A stretch of DNA of 64,000 bases from Sphingomonas aurantiaca (GCF_003050705.1 NZ_QAOG01000001.1:62001-126000); one strand, 5' to 3'. Shown: positions 28,218 through 38,179, counted from the first letter of the stretch. Numbers and translations: made by a program. Notes: generated from the letters alone by a model not told the origin.

Positions 28218-28979
28218 ATGCCAGACAATTTGCCAGCGCTCGCCTTCGACCGCGTCACCAAGCGATACGGGGCGACGATCGCGGTCGATTCGGTCTCGCT
28301 GGAGATCGCCCGCGGCAGCTTCGTCGCGCTGGTGGGCACGTCGGGATCAGGCAAGTCGACGCTGCTGAAAACGCTCAACCGGCTCGTCGAGCCGAGCGAG
28401 GGGCACGTCACGATCGACGGTACCGACGTCACGGCCGAACCCGCGCCGATGCTGCGTCGCCGGATCGGCTATGTCTTCCAGAATATCGGCCTGTTCCCGC
28501 ACATGACGATCGCGCAGAACATCGCGATCGGCCTGAAGATCGCAGGGCGCAGCGACGAGGCGAAGGTCGCCGAGCTGCTCGATCTCGTCGACCTGCCGCG
28601 CGCGATCGCCGACCGGATGCCCGACGCGCTCTCGGGCGGCCAGCGCCAGCGCGTCGGCATCGCACGCGCGCTCGCGCCCGGCGCCAAGCTGCTGCTGCTC
28701 GACGAGGCGTTCGGCGCGCTCGATCCGGTGACGCGCGATGCGCTGGGCACGCGGATCCGCGCGCTGCACGACCGGCTCGGGCTGACCACGATCCTCGTCA
28801 CGCACGACATGGCGGAGGCGCTGTTGCTGGCGGACCGGGTGCTGGTGATGAAGACGGGGCGGATCGTCGCCGACGCGACCCCGGCGGATTTGGTCGCGGG
28901 CAAGGGCGGCGGCGATGCGCAGGCGCTGGTGCAGGTCCCCCGCGCGCAGGCCGAACGCCTGCAGGCGCTGGTCGCATGA
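28218..28979 (+). CDS. Osmoprotectant-type ABC transporter ATP-binding protein (OpuCA/ProV-like)
   Basis: The 253-residue ATPase has Walker A GTSGSGKST, the Q-loop VFQNIGLFPHMTIAQNI, signature LSGGQRQRVGIARAL, Walker B LLLLDEAFGALD and H-loop THDMAEA. It lacks the C-terminal CBS domains of many OpuCA proteins. It energises uptake of a quaternary amine such as choline or glycine betaine. The start is either ATG 28218 or ATG 28194; neither has a good ribosome site. Its stop overlaps the next gene by ATGA. Confidence 0.88.
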   Translation: MPDNLPALAFDRVTKRYGATIAVDSVSLEIARGSFVALVGTSGSGKSTLLKTLNRLVEPSEGHVTIDGTDVTAEPAPMLRRRIGYVFQNIGLFPHMTIAQNIAIGLKIAGRSDEAKVAELLDLVDLPRAIADRMPDALSGGQRQRVGIARALAPGAKLLLLDEAFGALDPVTRDALGTRIRALHDRLGLTTILVTHDMAEALLLADRVLVMKTGRIVADATPADLVAGKGGGDAQALVQVPRAQAERLQALVA

Positions 28980-30514
28980 GCGCGTTCGTCGACGCGCTCG
29001 GCCGCGTACCGCCGTTGCTCGCCGCGCATGTCCTGCTGTCGGCATCGGCGTTGCTGCTGGGCATCGCGATCAGCCTGCCGCTCGGCATCTGGTCGGCGCG
29101 CAACGCGACCGTGGCGCGCGTCTCGCTCGGCTTTGCCAGCCTCGTCCAGACGGTCCCGAGCCTCGCGCTGCTCGCTCTGTTCTACCCCGTGCTGCTCAGC
29201 CTGTCCGCGCTGGTCGGCGGCGGGATACCCGCGCTCGGCTTCCTGCCGTCGCTGATCGCTCTCACGCTGTATGCGCTGCTGCCGATCATCCGCAACGCGG
29301 TGGCGGGGCTGCACGGCATCGACCCGGCGGTGATCCAGGCAGCGGATGCGGTCGGGATGACGCCCGCGCAGAAGCTGCGACTGGTCGAAGCGCCGCTGGT
29401 CGCCCCCGTGCTGATCGCTGGCATCCGCACCGCCGCGGTGTGGACGATCGGCGCGGCGACGCTGTCGACGACGGTCGGCCAGCCGAGCCTGGGCGACATG
29501 ATCTTCGCCGGGTTGCAGACGCAGAACTGGGCACTGGTGCTGGCGGGCTGCCTTTCGGCGGCGGCGCTCGCGCTGGCGGTCGATGCGCTGATCGGCGGCA
29601 TCGAATATGGCATCCGCGCACGTCGCCGCTGGCTGTGGATCGCGAGCGCGGTGGTGCTGGTCGCGGGCACGGCGATAGCGACGCTGCCGCTGTGGCCGAA
29701 GAGCGGCGGCGATCGGACGGTCGTGGTCGGCGCAAAGAACTTTTCCGAGCAATATATCCTCGCGCGGCTGATCGGCGATCGGCTCGAACGGGCGGGCTAT
29801 ACCGTCGAGTATCGCGACGGGCTGGGCTCGGCGGTGGTGTTCGGGGCGCTCTCGGGCGGGGATATCGACGTGTATGTCGATTATGCCGGGACAATCTGGG
29901 CCAACGAGATGAAGCGCCGCGACGTGCCCGAGCATCGCGCGATGGTCGCGGCGATCGCCGATTGGGCGGCGCGCGAACACGGCGTCGGGCTGATCGGCTC
30001 GCTCGGCTTCGAGAATGCGTATGCGTTCGCGATGAAGGGCGCCGACGCGCGCGCCAAGCGGATCGCGAGCCTCGACGATCTGGTCAGGGTGGCACCGCAG
30101 ATGACGCTCGGCAGCGATCTCGAATTTCTCGAGCGCCCCGAATGGGCGGCGGTGAAGCGCGCCTATCCGTTGCGGTTCGCCAAGACCACGCCGTACAGCC
30201 CGACCTTCATGTATCGCGCGCTGGAAAGCGGCAATGTCGACGTGATCTCCGCCTTCTCGTCAGACGGACGGATCGCGGCGGATTCGCTGACCGTGCTGAC
30301 CGACCCGCGCCACGCGATCCCGGGCTATGACGCGATCCTGATGGTGGCGCCGTCGCGCGCAAAGGACGCAATGTTCCGCGCCGCGCTGACGCCGCTGGTC
30401 GGGCGGATTCCCGTCGAGGCGATGCGCGCGGCGAACTATCAGGTCGACCGCGACGCGGACAAGCAGACGCCCGAGGCCGCCGCGCGGTGGCTGGCGGCGA
30501 AGGTCGGGCTCTAG
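28976..30514 (+). CDS. Fused permease and substrate-binding protein of OpuC/YehYZ-type ABC transporter
   Basis: The 512-residue fusion has an N-terminal permease (residues 1 to about 205) with several membrane spans and the EAA loop IDPAVIQAADAVGMTPAQ. One further span lies at about 210-235. A C-terminal OpuAC-type binding domain (about 240-512) begins RTVVVGAKNFSEQYILARLI. The binding domain therefore sits tethered at the outer face of the inner membrane. Its SSDGRIAADSL segment matches the choline/betaine-binding family. The ligand is inferred. The start overlaps the ATPase stop, and the pair forms a complete importer. Confidence 0.9.
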   Translation: MSAFVDALGRVPPLLAAHVLLSASALLLGIAISLPLGIWSARNATVARVSLGFASLVQTVPSLALLALFYPVLLSLSALVGGGIPALGFLPSLIALTLYALLPIIRNAVAGLHGIDPAVIQAADAVGMTPAQKLRLVEAPLVAPVLIAGIRTAAVWTIGAATLSTTVGQPSLGDMIFAGLQTQNWALVLAGCLSAAALALAVDALIGGIEYGIRARRRWLWIASAVVLVAGTAIATLPLWPKSGGDRTVVVGAKNFSEQYILARLIGDRLERAGYTVEYRDGLGSAVVFGALSGGDIDVYVDYAGTIWANEMKRRDVPEHRAMVAAIADWAAREHGVGLIGSLGFENAYAFAMKGADARAKRIASLDDLVRVAPQMTLGSDLEFLERPEWAAVKRAYPLRFAKTTPYSPTFMYRALESGNVDVISAFSSDGRIAADSLTVLTDPRHAIPGYDAILMVAPSRAKDAMFRAALTPLVGRIPVEAMRAANYQVDRDADKQTPEAAARWLAAKVGL

Positions 30515-30517
30515 GCG

Positions 30518-33184
30518 CTAGAAGAACAGCTTGCGGACGCTGAGCCGGACGGTGCGGCCCAGCGGGTCGAGATAGTCCGGCTGATAGGTGTTGGGCGTCG
30601 CGCCCGTCGCGTCGGTCACGCGCTGCCGCGTGTTGAAGACGTTGTCGACCGACAGGCTGATCCGCATCCCGCGCAGCCACGGGTGCGCCTTCACCCATTC
30701 GAGCCGCTGGCCGAGATCGGCGAACAGGCGCGCATTGGCGGTCGCGAGGCCGCCGAAGTTGAGCGTCTCGGGTGCAGCGATCGTACCACCGTTGACGCGC
30801 GTGCCCGTCGCATAATTGGCGGAGATGCGCGCGCCGAGACCGTTGTTGGTATAGCCCGCCTGCGCCTCCAGTTCGTGCCGCGACTGGCCGCCGCTGCTGC
30901 CGATCGCGTCGCCATCGAGCAGGTTGAGGCTCGGACCGCCGTTCGCGACGAGCACGCGGTCGGTAAAGTGCCAGGTGTGATAGACCGCGAACTGGACGCG
31001 CCCGCCGGTCTGCCCGCCACGACCGCCGAAGCCGCGGCCGCCACCGCCGCCGCCACGACCGCCGCCGCCGCCGCCACCCGGACCACCGTCTCGGCCACCA
31101 CCTGGGCCAGCACCGGGTCCGCCACGCGGACCATCGCCGCCCGCGCCGTCGGGACGGCGGAAGCCGCCGGGGGGCTGCATCCCCTCGAATGGATTGGGGC
31201 CGGTGCCGGCGCGATACGCCTCCAATTCGCGCTGGATCTTCGACTTGAGCGGTGCGGAGAAGTTGATCCCCCAGCGGAGTTCGGAGCGGTCGCTGCGCGC
31301 GAAATTGATCGGGCGACGGTCGACCTGCACGAGGGTGCCCGCGCCATCGCGGACGAAGCGATCCGGAAACGCCGATTCGATCGCGGCAGTCGCCGCCGGG
31401 AAGGCGGCGATCGGGTTATCGACGCGACTCTCGACATAGTTGGCGGTGATCGAAAGGTCCCTGGCGCTCCACGGCTTGAGCGTCACCCCGACCTTCTTGA
31501 CGTGGTTGTTGTCCGCGACGAGCCCGGCATTGCCGCCGCTGATCGTCGTGACCGTCGCGGTGGTGCCGCGCACATAATCGAACACGCGGACGTTGGGCGT
31601 GGTGATCGACGGGTTGCCGAGCTGCTGCGCGGTCGGCGCCTCGTCGGTGTCGGTCACCGAGGCGATCACGCGCACGCCCTCGATCGGCGACCAGTTCGCG
31701 CCATAGCCGAGCGTGGTCAGCGTGCCGAAATCCGACAGATGATCCTGCGCCAGGTTGAAGTTGGCCGACAGCGTGCCGAGGAACGGGAGGACGTCCTTCG
31801 ACCGGCTGGTCAGCGGCACGTCGACATTGACCTGGCTGCTGAGCGTATCGCGCGACACCGCGCCGCGCCGCTCGGTCTGTCCGACCTGAGTCTGCCCGTC
31901 CTGCAACAGGCTGGAGCTGTACGAGCGGCTGCTGAAATCGGCGGTTTCCGCCCCCAGCTTCAGCGTCGTCGAGATCGCGCCTGCAGGCAGGTTGAACAGG
32001 TTGCCGTTCGCCACGGCGTCGAGCCCGCCGGTGCTCTGCGAGGCATAGGCGCGGTTGCCGGGGGCGGCGCCGATATCGCTGGCGGTGAGGCGGTTGAACG
32101 GACTGGCGGTCGGATCGCCCGCGGTCAGGCGCGCCTGGAAGGCGGTCGCGTCGACGCCGGTATCGGTGAAGGTCTGCGTGTCGCTGCGGTCGTAATTGCC
32201 GGTGACGTTCCAGCGCCACGTGCCGATATCGCCGTTCAGCGTGGTGCCGAGATGCGCGGCGATCGACGACACGCGCTGCGCGAGCGGCAGGAAGCCGTCG
32301 TCGTTGAGCGCGCGGTTCACGGTGCTGCCGTCCGCCAGCGTCAGCGTGGCGCTGGGCAGGCCGTTGAGGCTGCGGCTGTCGGTCGATTCGATCCGTCCGT
32401 TGATCGTCGCGCCGATGTTGCCGAAGATGTTGCGCGCATAGACGCTGTTCGCGGTGAAGGTGCTGGTCGCCGCCTGGAGGCTGCGGAACGGGCGCTGATC
32501 GACGATCGCATTGTCCGCGCCGCGCGGGCTCTGCGCGGTCGGCGTCGTTGCATCGATGTCGCGCTCGGCCTCGGTCAGCGCCGACGCCGCGCTATATTCG
32601 ACGTGCAGGTTCACGCGGCGATCGCGGGCGATGGTGAGCAGATCGAGCTTGGCGTTCGGGGCGTTGGTGCCACCCTCGGTCGGTACCGTGTCGACCGCCT
32701 CGGCGGTGACCGCGCGAAAGCGGCGGCGCAGGACGAAGTTCACGACCTTCTGGTCGGCGCGATAGCCGTATTTGAGCGCGACCTCCTCGGGCAGGATCTC
32801 GACGCGCTGGATCGCCTCGGTCGGGATGTCGCGGATCTCGCTGAAGCTGGAGATCCGGCGGCCGTTGAGCAGCACCACCGGCGCGCCGCCGCTGCCGCGC
32901 CCACTGGTGGTCTGCGGGCTGAGTTCGCTCAGCAGGTCGGAGATCGAGCTGACGCCGTAGGAGCGGATCTCGGCCTGGCCGAGGCTCTGGTCGGGCGGAA
33001 TGTCGCCGATCACCGACCCCGGCAGCTTGCGCGATCCGGTGACGACGATGTCCTCGGACTCGGCGGCCTCGTCCGGCTCCGCAGCCTGCGCCGCGGGCGC
33101 TGCCGTGGCAGGCGTCGAGGGCGCCTGTTGCGCCGCCGCCATTGCGGGCACGCTTACCGCCAGAACCAGACCCAGTGTACGCAT
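30518..33184 (-). CDS. TonB-dependent outer-membrane receptor with Gly/Arg-rich insert
   Basis: The 888-residue protein has a signal peptide (1-17), an Ala/Pro-rich TonB-box region with EDIVVTGSRK, a plug domain (VLLNGRRISSFSEIRDIPTEAIQRVEI) and a beta-barrel ending in the aromatic RKLFF. Near residues 660-730 a low-complexity stretch of Gly and Arg with RGG and GGGG runs interrupts the barrel. The position suggests a large surface loop. ATG 33184 is preferred over an open extension of 11 codons. The cargo is unknown; the upstream sugar porter suggests a saccharide. It converges with the ABC operon three bases away. Confidence 0.88.
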   Translation of the reverse strand: MRTLGLVLAVSVPAMAAAQQAPSTPATAAPAAQAAEPDEAAESEDIVVTGSRKLPGSVIGDIPPDQSLGQAEIRSYGVSSISDLLSELSPQTTSGRGSGGAPVVLLNGRRISSFSEIRDIPTEAIQRVEILPEEVALKYGYRADQKVVNFVLRRRFRAVTAEAVDTVPTEGGTNAPNAKLDLLTIARDRRVNLHVEYSAASALTEAERDIDATTPTAQSPRGADNAIVDQRPFRSLQAATSTFTANSVYARNIFGNIGATINGRIESTDSRSLNGLPSATLTLADGSTVNRALNDDGFLPLAQRVSSIAAHLGTTLNGDIGTWRWNVTGNYDRSDTQTFTDTGVDATAFQARLTAGDPTASPFNRLTASDIGAAPGNRAYASQSTGGLDAVANGNLFNLPAGAISTTLKLGAETADFSSRSYSSSLLQDGQTQVGQTERRGAVSRDTLSSQVNVDVPLTSRSKDVLPFLGTLSANFNLAQDHLSDFGTLTTLGYGANWSPIEGVRVIASVTDTDEAPTAQQLGNPSITTPNVRVFDYVRGTTATVTTISGGNAGLVADNNHVKKVGVTLKPWSARDLSITANYVESRVDNPIAAFPAATAAIESAFPDRFVRDGAGTLVQVDRRPINFARSDRSELRWGINFSAPLKSKIQRELEAYRAGTGPNPFEGMQPPGGFRRPDGAGGDGPRGGPGAGPGGGRDGGPGGGGGGGRGGGGGGRGFGGRGGQTGGRVQFAVYHTWHFTDRVLVANGGPSLNLLDGDAIGSSGGQSRHELEAQAGYTNNGLGARISANYATGTRVNGGTIAAPETLNFGGLATANARLFADLGQRLEWVKAHPWLRGMRISLSVDNVFNTRQRVTDATGATPNTYQPDYLDPLGRTVRLSVRKLFF

Positions 33185-33258
33185 AACCGTCAATTCCCGA
33201 TGATCGCCGTCGACCAAGCTGCTCGACTAAGCGGCAATTGTCGCAGGATTATGCCGGT

Positions 33259-34581
33259 TCACCGTGCCAGATGCGCGTCCATATCCTCCAGCGGTACGCC
33301 CTTGGTCTCGGGGAAGTAGAACAGCACCGTCACGAACTGCACCGCCATCATCGCGGCGAAGACCAGGAACGGCACCCCCGCCGACCACGCCGCCACGATC
33401 GGGAAGGCCTGCGCGATCACCGCGTTCCAGCCCCAATGGCTCGACGACCCGATGCTCGATCCGCGCGCGCGGACGCTCTGCGGGAACACCTCCGAGATAT
33501 ACACCCAGATCACCGCGCCCGAGCCGGGGGCGAAGAACATGATGAACACGATCAGCGAGGGCAGCAGCAGCCAGCTCGGCAGCACGCCCAGCAACGCGAG
33601 CCCGCCGACGGTGAGCGCCGCGGTCATGCCCGCCGAACCCCACAGCAACAGCGTCCGCCGCCCGATCCGGTCGATCAGCAGCATGCCCAGCAGCGTGAAC
33701 ACCATGTTGGCGACACCGATCATCACCGCCTGCAGGTCGGGGGACAGGCTGCCCCCCGACGCCTTGAAGATGTCGTTGAGGTAATAGAGGAACGCGTTGA
33801 TGCCGCTAAACTGGTTGAACATCGCGACCAGGAAGGCGAGCGTGATCGGCTTGCGATGCCGCGTCCAGGAGAGCGTGGCGTCGCCCTTGGGCGCGTCGAG
33901 TTCGCGGCGCGCGATGTCGGCGCTCATCCCGACCATTGCCAGCACGCCCCTCGCCTCCGCATCGCGCCGCTTGGCAAGCAGCCAGCGCGGCGAATTGGGG
34001 ATGCGGAACAGCAGCGCGAAGAACACCAGCGACGGCAGCGCGACGATCCCCAGCTTCCACCGCCACTCGACATCGCCGAGCCCGAGCGACCCGATGATCG
34101 CGTTCGAGACATAGGCGAGCAGGATGCCGAGTATGACCGCGAACTGGAACCCGCCGACCATCTTGCCGCGCTGCGCCGGCGGCGCGAGCTCGGCGATATA
34201 GGCCGGCGCCAGCACAGACGATCCGCCGATCGCGATGCCGTTGATGAAGCGGAAGCCGATGAAGCTGTGCCAGTTCCACGCCAGCGCACAGCCCAGCGCG
34301 GTGACGACGTACAGGAAGGCGAGCATCCGCAGGACGTTGCGGCTGCCATAGCGATCGCCGGGCATGCCGACGAACAGCGCGCCGATCAGCGTCCCCCAGA
34401 GCGCCGAGGACACGGTGAAGCCGAGCCACGCCTCGCTGAGCGCGAACTTCGCCTTCAGCGCACCGGTGACGCCCGCGATCACCGCGGTGTCGAAGCCGAA
34501 CAACAGCCCGGCGAGTGCCGCGGTGACGACGCTGGCGATCAGGACATTGCTGGCGCGTGGCGTTTCGGCGTGCGCACTCAT
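33259..34581 (-). CDS. MFS sugar porter (sugar:H+ symporter family)
   Basis: The 440-residue transporter has 12 spans and sugar-porter signatures: LLFGFDTAVIAGV in helix 1, GDRYGSRNVLR in loop 2-3, RFINGIAIGGSSVLAPAYIAELAPPAQRG in helices 4-5, FNQFSGINAFLYYLNDIF in helix 7 and YFPETKGVPLEDMD at the end. It should import a hexose or pentose with protons. It lies 74 bases upstream of the TonB receptor on the same strand, so the two probably serve uptake of one sugar across both membranes. Confidence 0.92.
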   Translation of the reverse strand: MSAHAETPRASNVLIASVVTAALAGLLFGFDTAVIAGVTGALKAKFALSEAWLGFTVSSALWGTLIGALFVGMPGDRYGSRNVLRMLAFLYVVTALGCALAWNWHSFIGFRFINGIAIGGSSVLAPAYIAELAPPAQRGKMVGGFQFAVILGILLAYVSNAIIGSLGLGDVEWRWKLGIVALPSLVFFALLFRIPNSPRWLLAKRRDAEARGVLAMVGMSADIARRELDAPKGDATLSWTRHRKPITLAFLVAMFNQFSGINAFLYYLNDIFKASGGSLSPDLQAVMIGVANMVFTLLGMLLIDRIGRRTLLLWGSAGMTAALTVGGLALLGVLPSWLLLPSLIVFIMFFAPGSGAVIWVYISEVFPQSVRARGSSIGSSSHWGWNAVIAQAFPIVAAWSAGVPFLVFAAMMAVQFVTVLFYFPETKGVPLEDMDAHLAR

Positions 34582-34757
34582 GCGCGGCAGATTTCGGAGT
34601 GGGGGAACGTCATCCTTGCTGTTTCGAACAGTTCAACGCGGCGGACAAGGCCATCGCAGACCATTTCGGCGTGCGCAAACACCCGAATCCGGTTCTTCAA
34701 AGCGCATTAACGAATGCCGGCCAAGCTCGCGCAGACCTAAATCGAGGGGGCGAAGCG

Positions 34758-35789
34758 TTGACGACCGGACTGCCGAAACTGTTCCTCGCCCTCCTTGCCT
34801 GCGCGCCGTCCTCGGCATGGGCAGCCTGCGCGGTCACCAATACCGGCCCGACCGCGCTCGGCACCTATTCGCCCCCGGCGCTGGTCAATGGTGCGCCGCC
34901 ATACGGTGCGGTACCGGGCGGCTTCGACTGCCCGGGAACGGTGATATCGCTGCTGACGGGCAATTTCCTGCGCGCGACGGTGACCAGCGCGGACGGGTTC
35001 AAGCTGACCTCGACCAACGCTGCGGACACCGTCACCGCACGCTATGTGATCGCCGCGGACAGCGCGGGCGCATATCCGTTCACGCCTGGCACACCGTTCG
35101 TCTACATGAACGGCGGGGTCATCAACCTGCTCGGATTGCTGGGCGGAGCGGCGCGCAACGTCCAGGTCTATGTCCGCCCGTCGTCGCTGACGGCGGTCAA
35201 ACCGGGGACCTATACGGGCAGCTTCACGATCGGTTGGGAGTGGCGATTCTGCTCGTTGCTCGGCGCGCTGGGCGTCTGTGCCGGTACGCTCGACCAGAGC
35301 AGTGGCGTCACCCCGGCGAGGGTCGACGTGACGATGGTCGTCTCGGCGAGGCCGGTCGGAGTCGTGATCACCACCCGCACGACCTATGATCCGATCTCGA
35401 CCACCAATAATCCGCGCGCGATTCCCGGCAGCAGACAGCGGACGACAATCACGCTCACCAACACCGATATCGTCGCAGTCGACGCCAATTCGGTCGCCGT
35501 CGTGCTGCCGACACCGGCTCGCGCCACGGTTGCGCTCGACGGCGACGGGACCGCCTCAACCGCGTATCTCGTCCCCACGGAAGGATCGCCCGCGTCGTCG
35601 CTCGGCGCCACCTACACCGCGCCGGGAAGCACGACCGACGACGTCGATTTCTCGTCGGACAACGGCGCCACCTGGACCTACGATCCGACGACCGCGCCGA
35701 AGGCCGTCACCAACGTCCGCGTCCGCCCGCGTGGCACGATGGCGGCGGGATCGAGCTTCAGCGTGTCATTGCCCTACGCGCTGTTCTAG
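34758..35789 (+). CDS. Secreted spore-coat-U (SCPU)-like protein with extra C-terminal domain
   Basis: The 343-residue protein starts at TTG 34758 (GAGGGGG seven bases upstream) with a signal peptide (1-21, AWA cleavage). Residues 22-205 resemble an SCPU domain: an early Cys (ACAVTNTGP), GTYSPP, a second Cys (GGFDCPG) and KPGTYTGSFTIGWEW near the end. Residues 210-343 form a second beta-rich domain (TLTNTDIVAVDANSV), suggestive of a DUF11-type surface domain. SCPU proteins are pilus or coat subunits. No usher or chaperone genes are nearby, so function is open. Its stop overlaps the convergent mscS stop within CTAG. Confidence 0.6.
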   Translation: MTTGLPKLFLALLACAPSSAWAACAVTNTGPTALGTYSPPALVNGAPPYGAVPGGFDCPGTVISLLTGNFLRATVTSADGFKLTSTNAADTVTARYVIAADSAGAYPFTPGTPFVYMNGGVINLLGLLGGAARNVQVYVRPSSLTAVKPGTYTGSFTIGWEWRFCSLLGALGVCAGTLDQSSGVTPARVDVTMVVSARPVGVVITTRTTYDPISTTNNPRAIPGSRQRTTITLTNTDIVAVDANSVAVVLPTPARATVALDGDGTASTAYLVPTEGSPASSLGATYTAPGSTTDDVDFSSDNGATWTYDPTTAPKAVTNVRVRPRGTMAAGSSFSVSLPYALF

Positions 35790-38179
35790 CCGGAATTATC
35801 GTCCCCGGGCTGCGGGGTCGGCGCGAACGACCCGACCAGCTCCATCTTGGTCGCGGTCGATCCGACCTCGATCCCCGCCTCGCGAAACTGGCGGAGCAGC
35901 GTGAACAGCAATTCGCTGCGGATCGGATAGGCATCGCGCGGGCTCGCCACATAAGCGAAGCAGTTGAACTTGGCGCGGCCGGCGTCGATCGAATCGATGA
36001 ACACCTTCGCCTCCGGGTCGTCGAGCACCTCGTGCTTCTCGGCAAACGCGGCGAACAACATGGTGCGCACGGCATCGAGATCCTCCTCGAGCGGAACCGA
36101 GAATTGCAGCTGGATCCGGCCCAGCGGCGCGGCCAGCGTCATGTTCTGGATCGTCTTTGTGATCAGCTCGGAATTGGGCACGATCAGCGTCGATCGGTCC
36201 GCGACCTGGATCTCGGTCGAGCGGACGTTGATCCGTTTCACGTCGCCCTCCATGTTGCCGATGCGGACGAGGTCGCCGATCTTGACCGGGCGTTCGGCGA
36301 GCAGGATCAGGCCTGAGACGAAGTTCTGCGTGATCGCCTGGAGGCCGAAGCCGATCCCGACCGACAGCGCGCCGAGCACGACAGCGAGCTTCTCCATGCC
36401 GATGCCGAGCGCGCCCAGCGCCCACAGCACCGCGGCGATGATCCCCGCATAGCGCGCGACCATCGTCACCGAATTCTGCGCGCCGGCATCCATCGACGTG
36501 GTCGGCAGGTAGCTGTTCACCAGCCAATGCTGCAGCCCGCGCATGATCGCCAGCGCGACGAACAGCACCGCGATGGAGCGCAGCACCGCCCCTGGCGAGA
36601 TGGTGATCTGGCCGATCGTGACTCCGTTCGCGACCGTCCCGAACAGCTCGAACGCCGACCCGACTCCCGCGCCGAACGGGGCCATCACCGCGCCCACCGC
36701 CAGCATGATCAGCAACAGCCGCAATACGGCCGACAGCAGCACGCCGATCTGGTCGACCGTCTTGTTGTCGACCCCGAAACCGCTGTTCGCCGAGCGGCCG
36801 AGCCGGTTGCCACTCGACAACAGCGTCCGGCAGGCGTCTTCGGTGAAGGTCATCATCAGGTACAGGCTCGCCCCGACGATCGCGCCCCAGACCAGCCACG
36901 TCGCAACCTTGAGTGCAAAGTTCACATAGCCGATCAGCCCCGCGACGAGCGCCGCGATCAGCACCAGCCAGACCAAAGTCGCGACGATCGCGAGCAGCGT
37001 GTTGCGCGCGGGCTTGGCCGGATCGGGCAGCGCGGCGGCGCGCAGCCGCCCGAGCGTCACCAGGATCGCGCCGAGCAGGACGATGTGCAGCAGCGCGACG
37101 ACCGCGTTGGCCGCACTCGACGCCGGCGCGCTGACGCCGATGAGCAGGTTGGTCGCGATCAGCAGCTGGCCGACGAAGATCAGCGCGGCCGCCATCCAGC
37201 TATACGGCCTGAGCGCGTACGCGGCGGCATCGCCGATCGGCAGCAACCGCCACGTCGGCTGGGTCCGCAGCAGCAGCGCGCCGCCAAGCGACGAGACGAA
37301 GGCTGCAAACCACGAAATCCCGACGAAGATCGCACCGAACCGGCTGAACGCGGGCGAGACGAGCCCGCCCCAGCGCAGCGACGCAACGACTGCCCAGGCG
37401 GCGAGCCCCGGCAGCGCGGTGCCAATCACGACCAGCCACAGTGCATAGGCCGAGCGCCGCAGCCGACCGCCCGGCGTGTGATTGGCCGCATAGCGACGCC
37501 CGACGCCGTGCAGCCAGCGCCGCAGCGGTATGAGCAGGACGAGCGCGGCGAGCAGCCCGACCAGCAGGCCGGTGCCCGTGCGCGTATCGAACCGCGCCGC
37601 GAACTGGCGAAACTCGGTCGTGGCGAACCGCTTGAGCCGCGCGGTATCGCGGGGCAGGTGATCGACGATCGCCGCCCACAACGTCGGCGACAGCGGCGAG
37701 CCGGTGTTCTCGGACAGTTGCTGGCCGAGTTCCTCCGCCTCGGCCGCGCCGATATCGTCGATCTGCTGCTTGGCCTCGATCCCGATCAGCCGCGCGCGCT
37801 TGATCGCCGAGTCGATCGCCGACTGGCTTTGCGCGAGGAGCTTGCGTTGCGCGCGGATCTCGGGGGCCTCGACGACGCCGGGGGTCGCGGTGCCGAGCTC
37901 GGTGACGCGCGCCTGGACCAACGCCATCTCGGGCGTGAGCGTGCGCACCGCGTCGGCGGCGGTGGTCTGCACCGCCTGCGCCCGGTCGCGCAACGCCTGC
38001 CGCGCCTTGTCGTCGCGCGCCGCGGGGGTGGCGTCGTCGATCGCCTGGAGCTCGGCCGACGCCTGGGTGAGACCGGCGGCGACGGTCGCGACCTTCGCCT
38101 CGTCCTGTGCGGCGGCGGGGAGCGCGGTGATCGCGGCCACCGCCAGGAGCAGCGCGGCGAGGTAACGGAGGAGTGTCAT
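35786..38179 (-). CDS. Large MscS-family mechanosensitive channel with N-terminal DUF3772 region
   Basis: The 797-residue protein has a signal peptide (1-24) and a periplasmic coiled domain (about 25-170, DUF3772-like). A long array of membrane spans follows, then the MscS pore helix and beta domain (IGFGLQAITQNFVSGLILLAERPVKIGDLVRI, then LIVPNSELITKTIQN). The cytoplasmic cage region is at the end. It should open under membrane tension to release solutes. ATG 38179 is chosen; an upstream frame through a palindromic element is rejected. It may pair functionally with the osmoprotectant importer at 28-30 kb. Confidence 0.9.
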   Translation of the reverse strand: MTLLRYLAALLLAVAAITALPAAAQDEAKVATVAAGLTQASAELQAIDDATPAARDDKARQALRDRAQAVQTTAADAVRTLTPEMALVQARVTELGTATPGVVEAPEIRAQRKLLAQSQSAIDSAIKRARLIGIEAKQQIDDIGAAEAEELGQQLSENTGSPLSPTLWAAIVDHLPRDTARLKRFATTEFRQFAARFDTRTGTGLLVGLLAALVLLIPLRRWLHGVGRRYAANHTPGGRLRRSAYALWLVVIGTALPGLAAWAVVASLRWGGLVSPAFSRFGAIFVGISWFAAFVSSLGGALLLRTQPTWRLLPIGDAAAYALRPYSWMAAALIFVGQLLIATNLLIGVSAPASSAANAVVALLHIVLLGAILVTLGRLRAAALPDPAKPARNTLLAIVATLVWLVLIAALVAGLIGYVNFALKVATWLVWGAIVGASLYLMMTFTEDACRTLLSSGNRLGRSANSGFGVDNKTVDQIGVLLSAVLRLLLIMLAVGAVMAPFGAGVGSAFELFGTVANGVTIGQITISPGAVLRSIAVLFVALAIMRGLQHWLVNSYLPTTSMDAGAQNSVTMVARYAGIIAAVLWALGALGIGMEKLAVVLGALSVGIGFGLQAITQNFVSGLILLAERPVKIGDLVRIGNMEGDVKRINVRSTEIQVADRSTLIVPNSELITKTIQNMTLAAPLGRIQLQFSVPLEEDLDAVRTMLFAAFAEKHEVLDDPEAKVFIDSIDAGRAKFNCFAYVASPRDAYPIRSELLFTLLRQFREAGIEVGSTATKMELVGSFAPTPQPGDDNSG

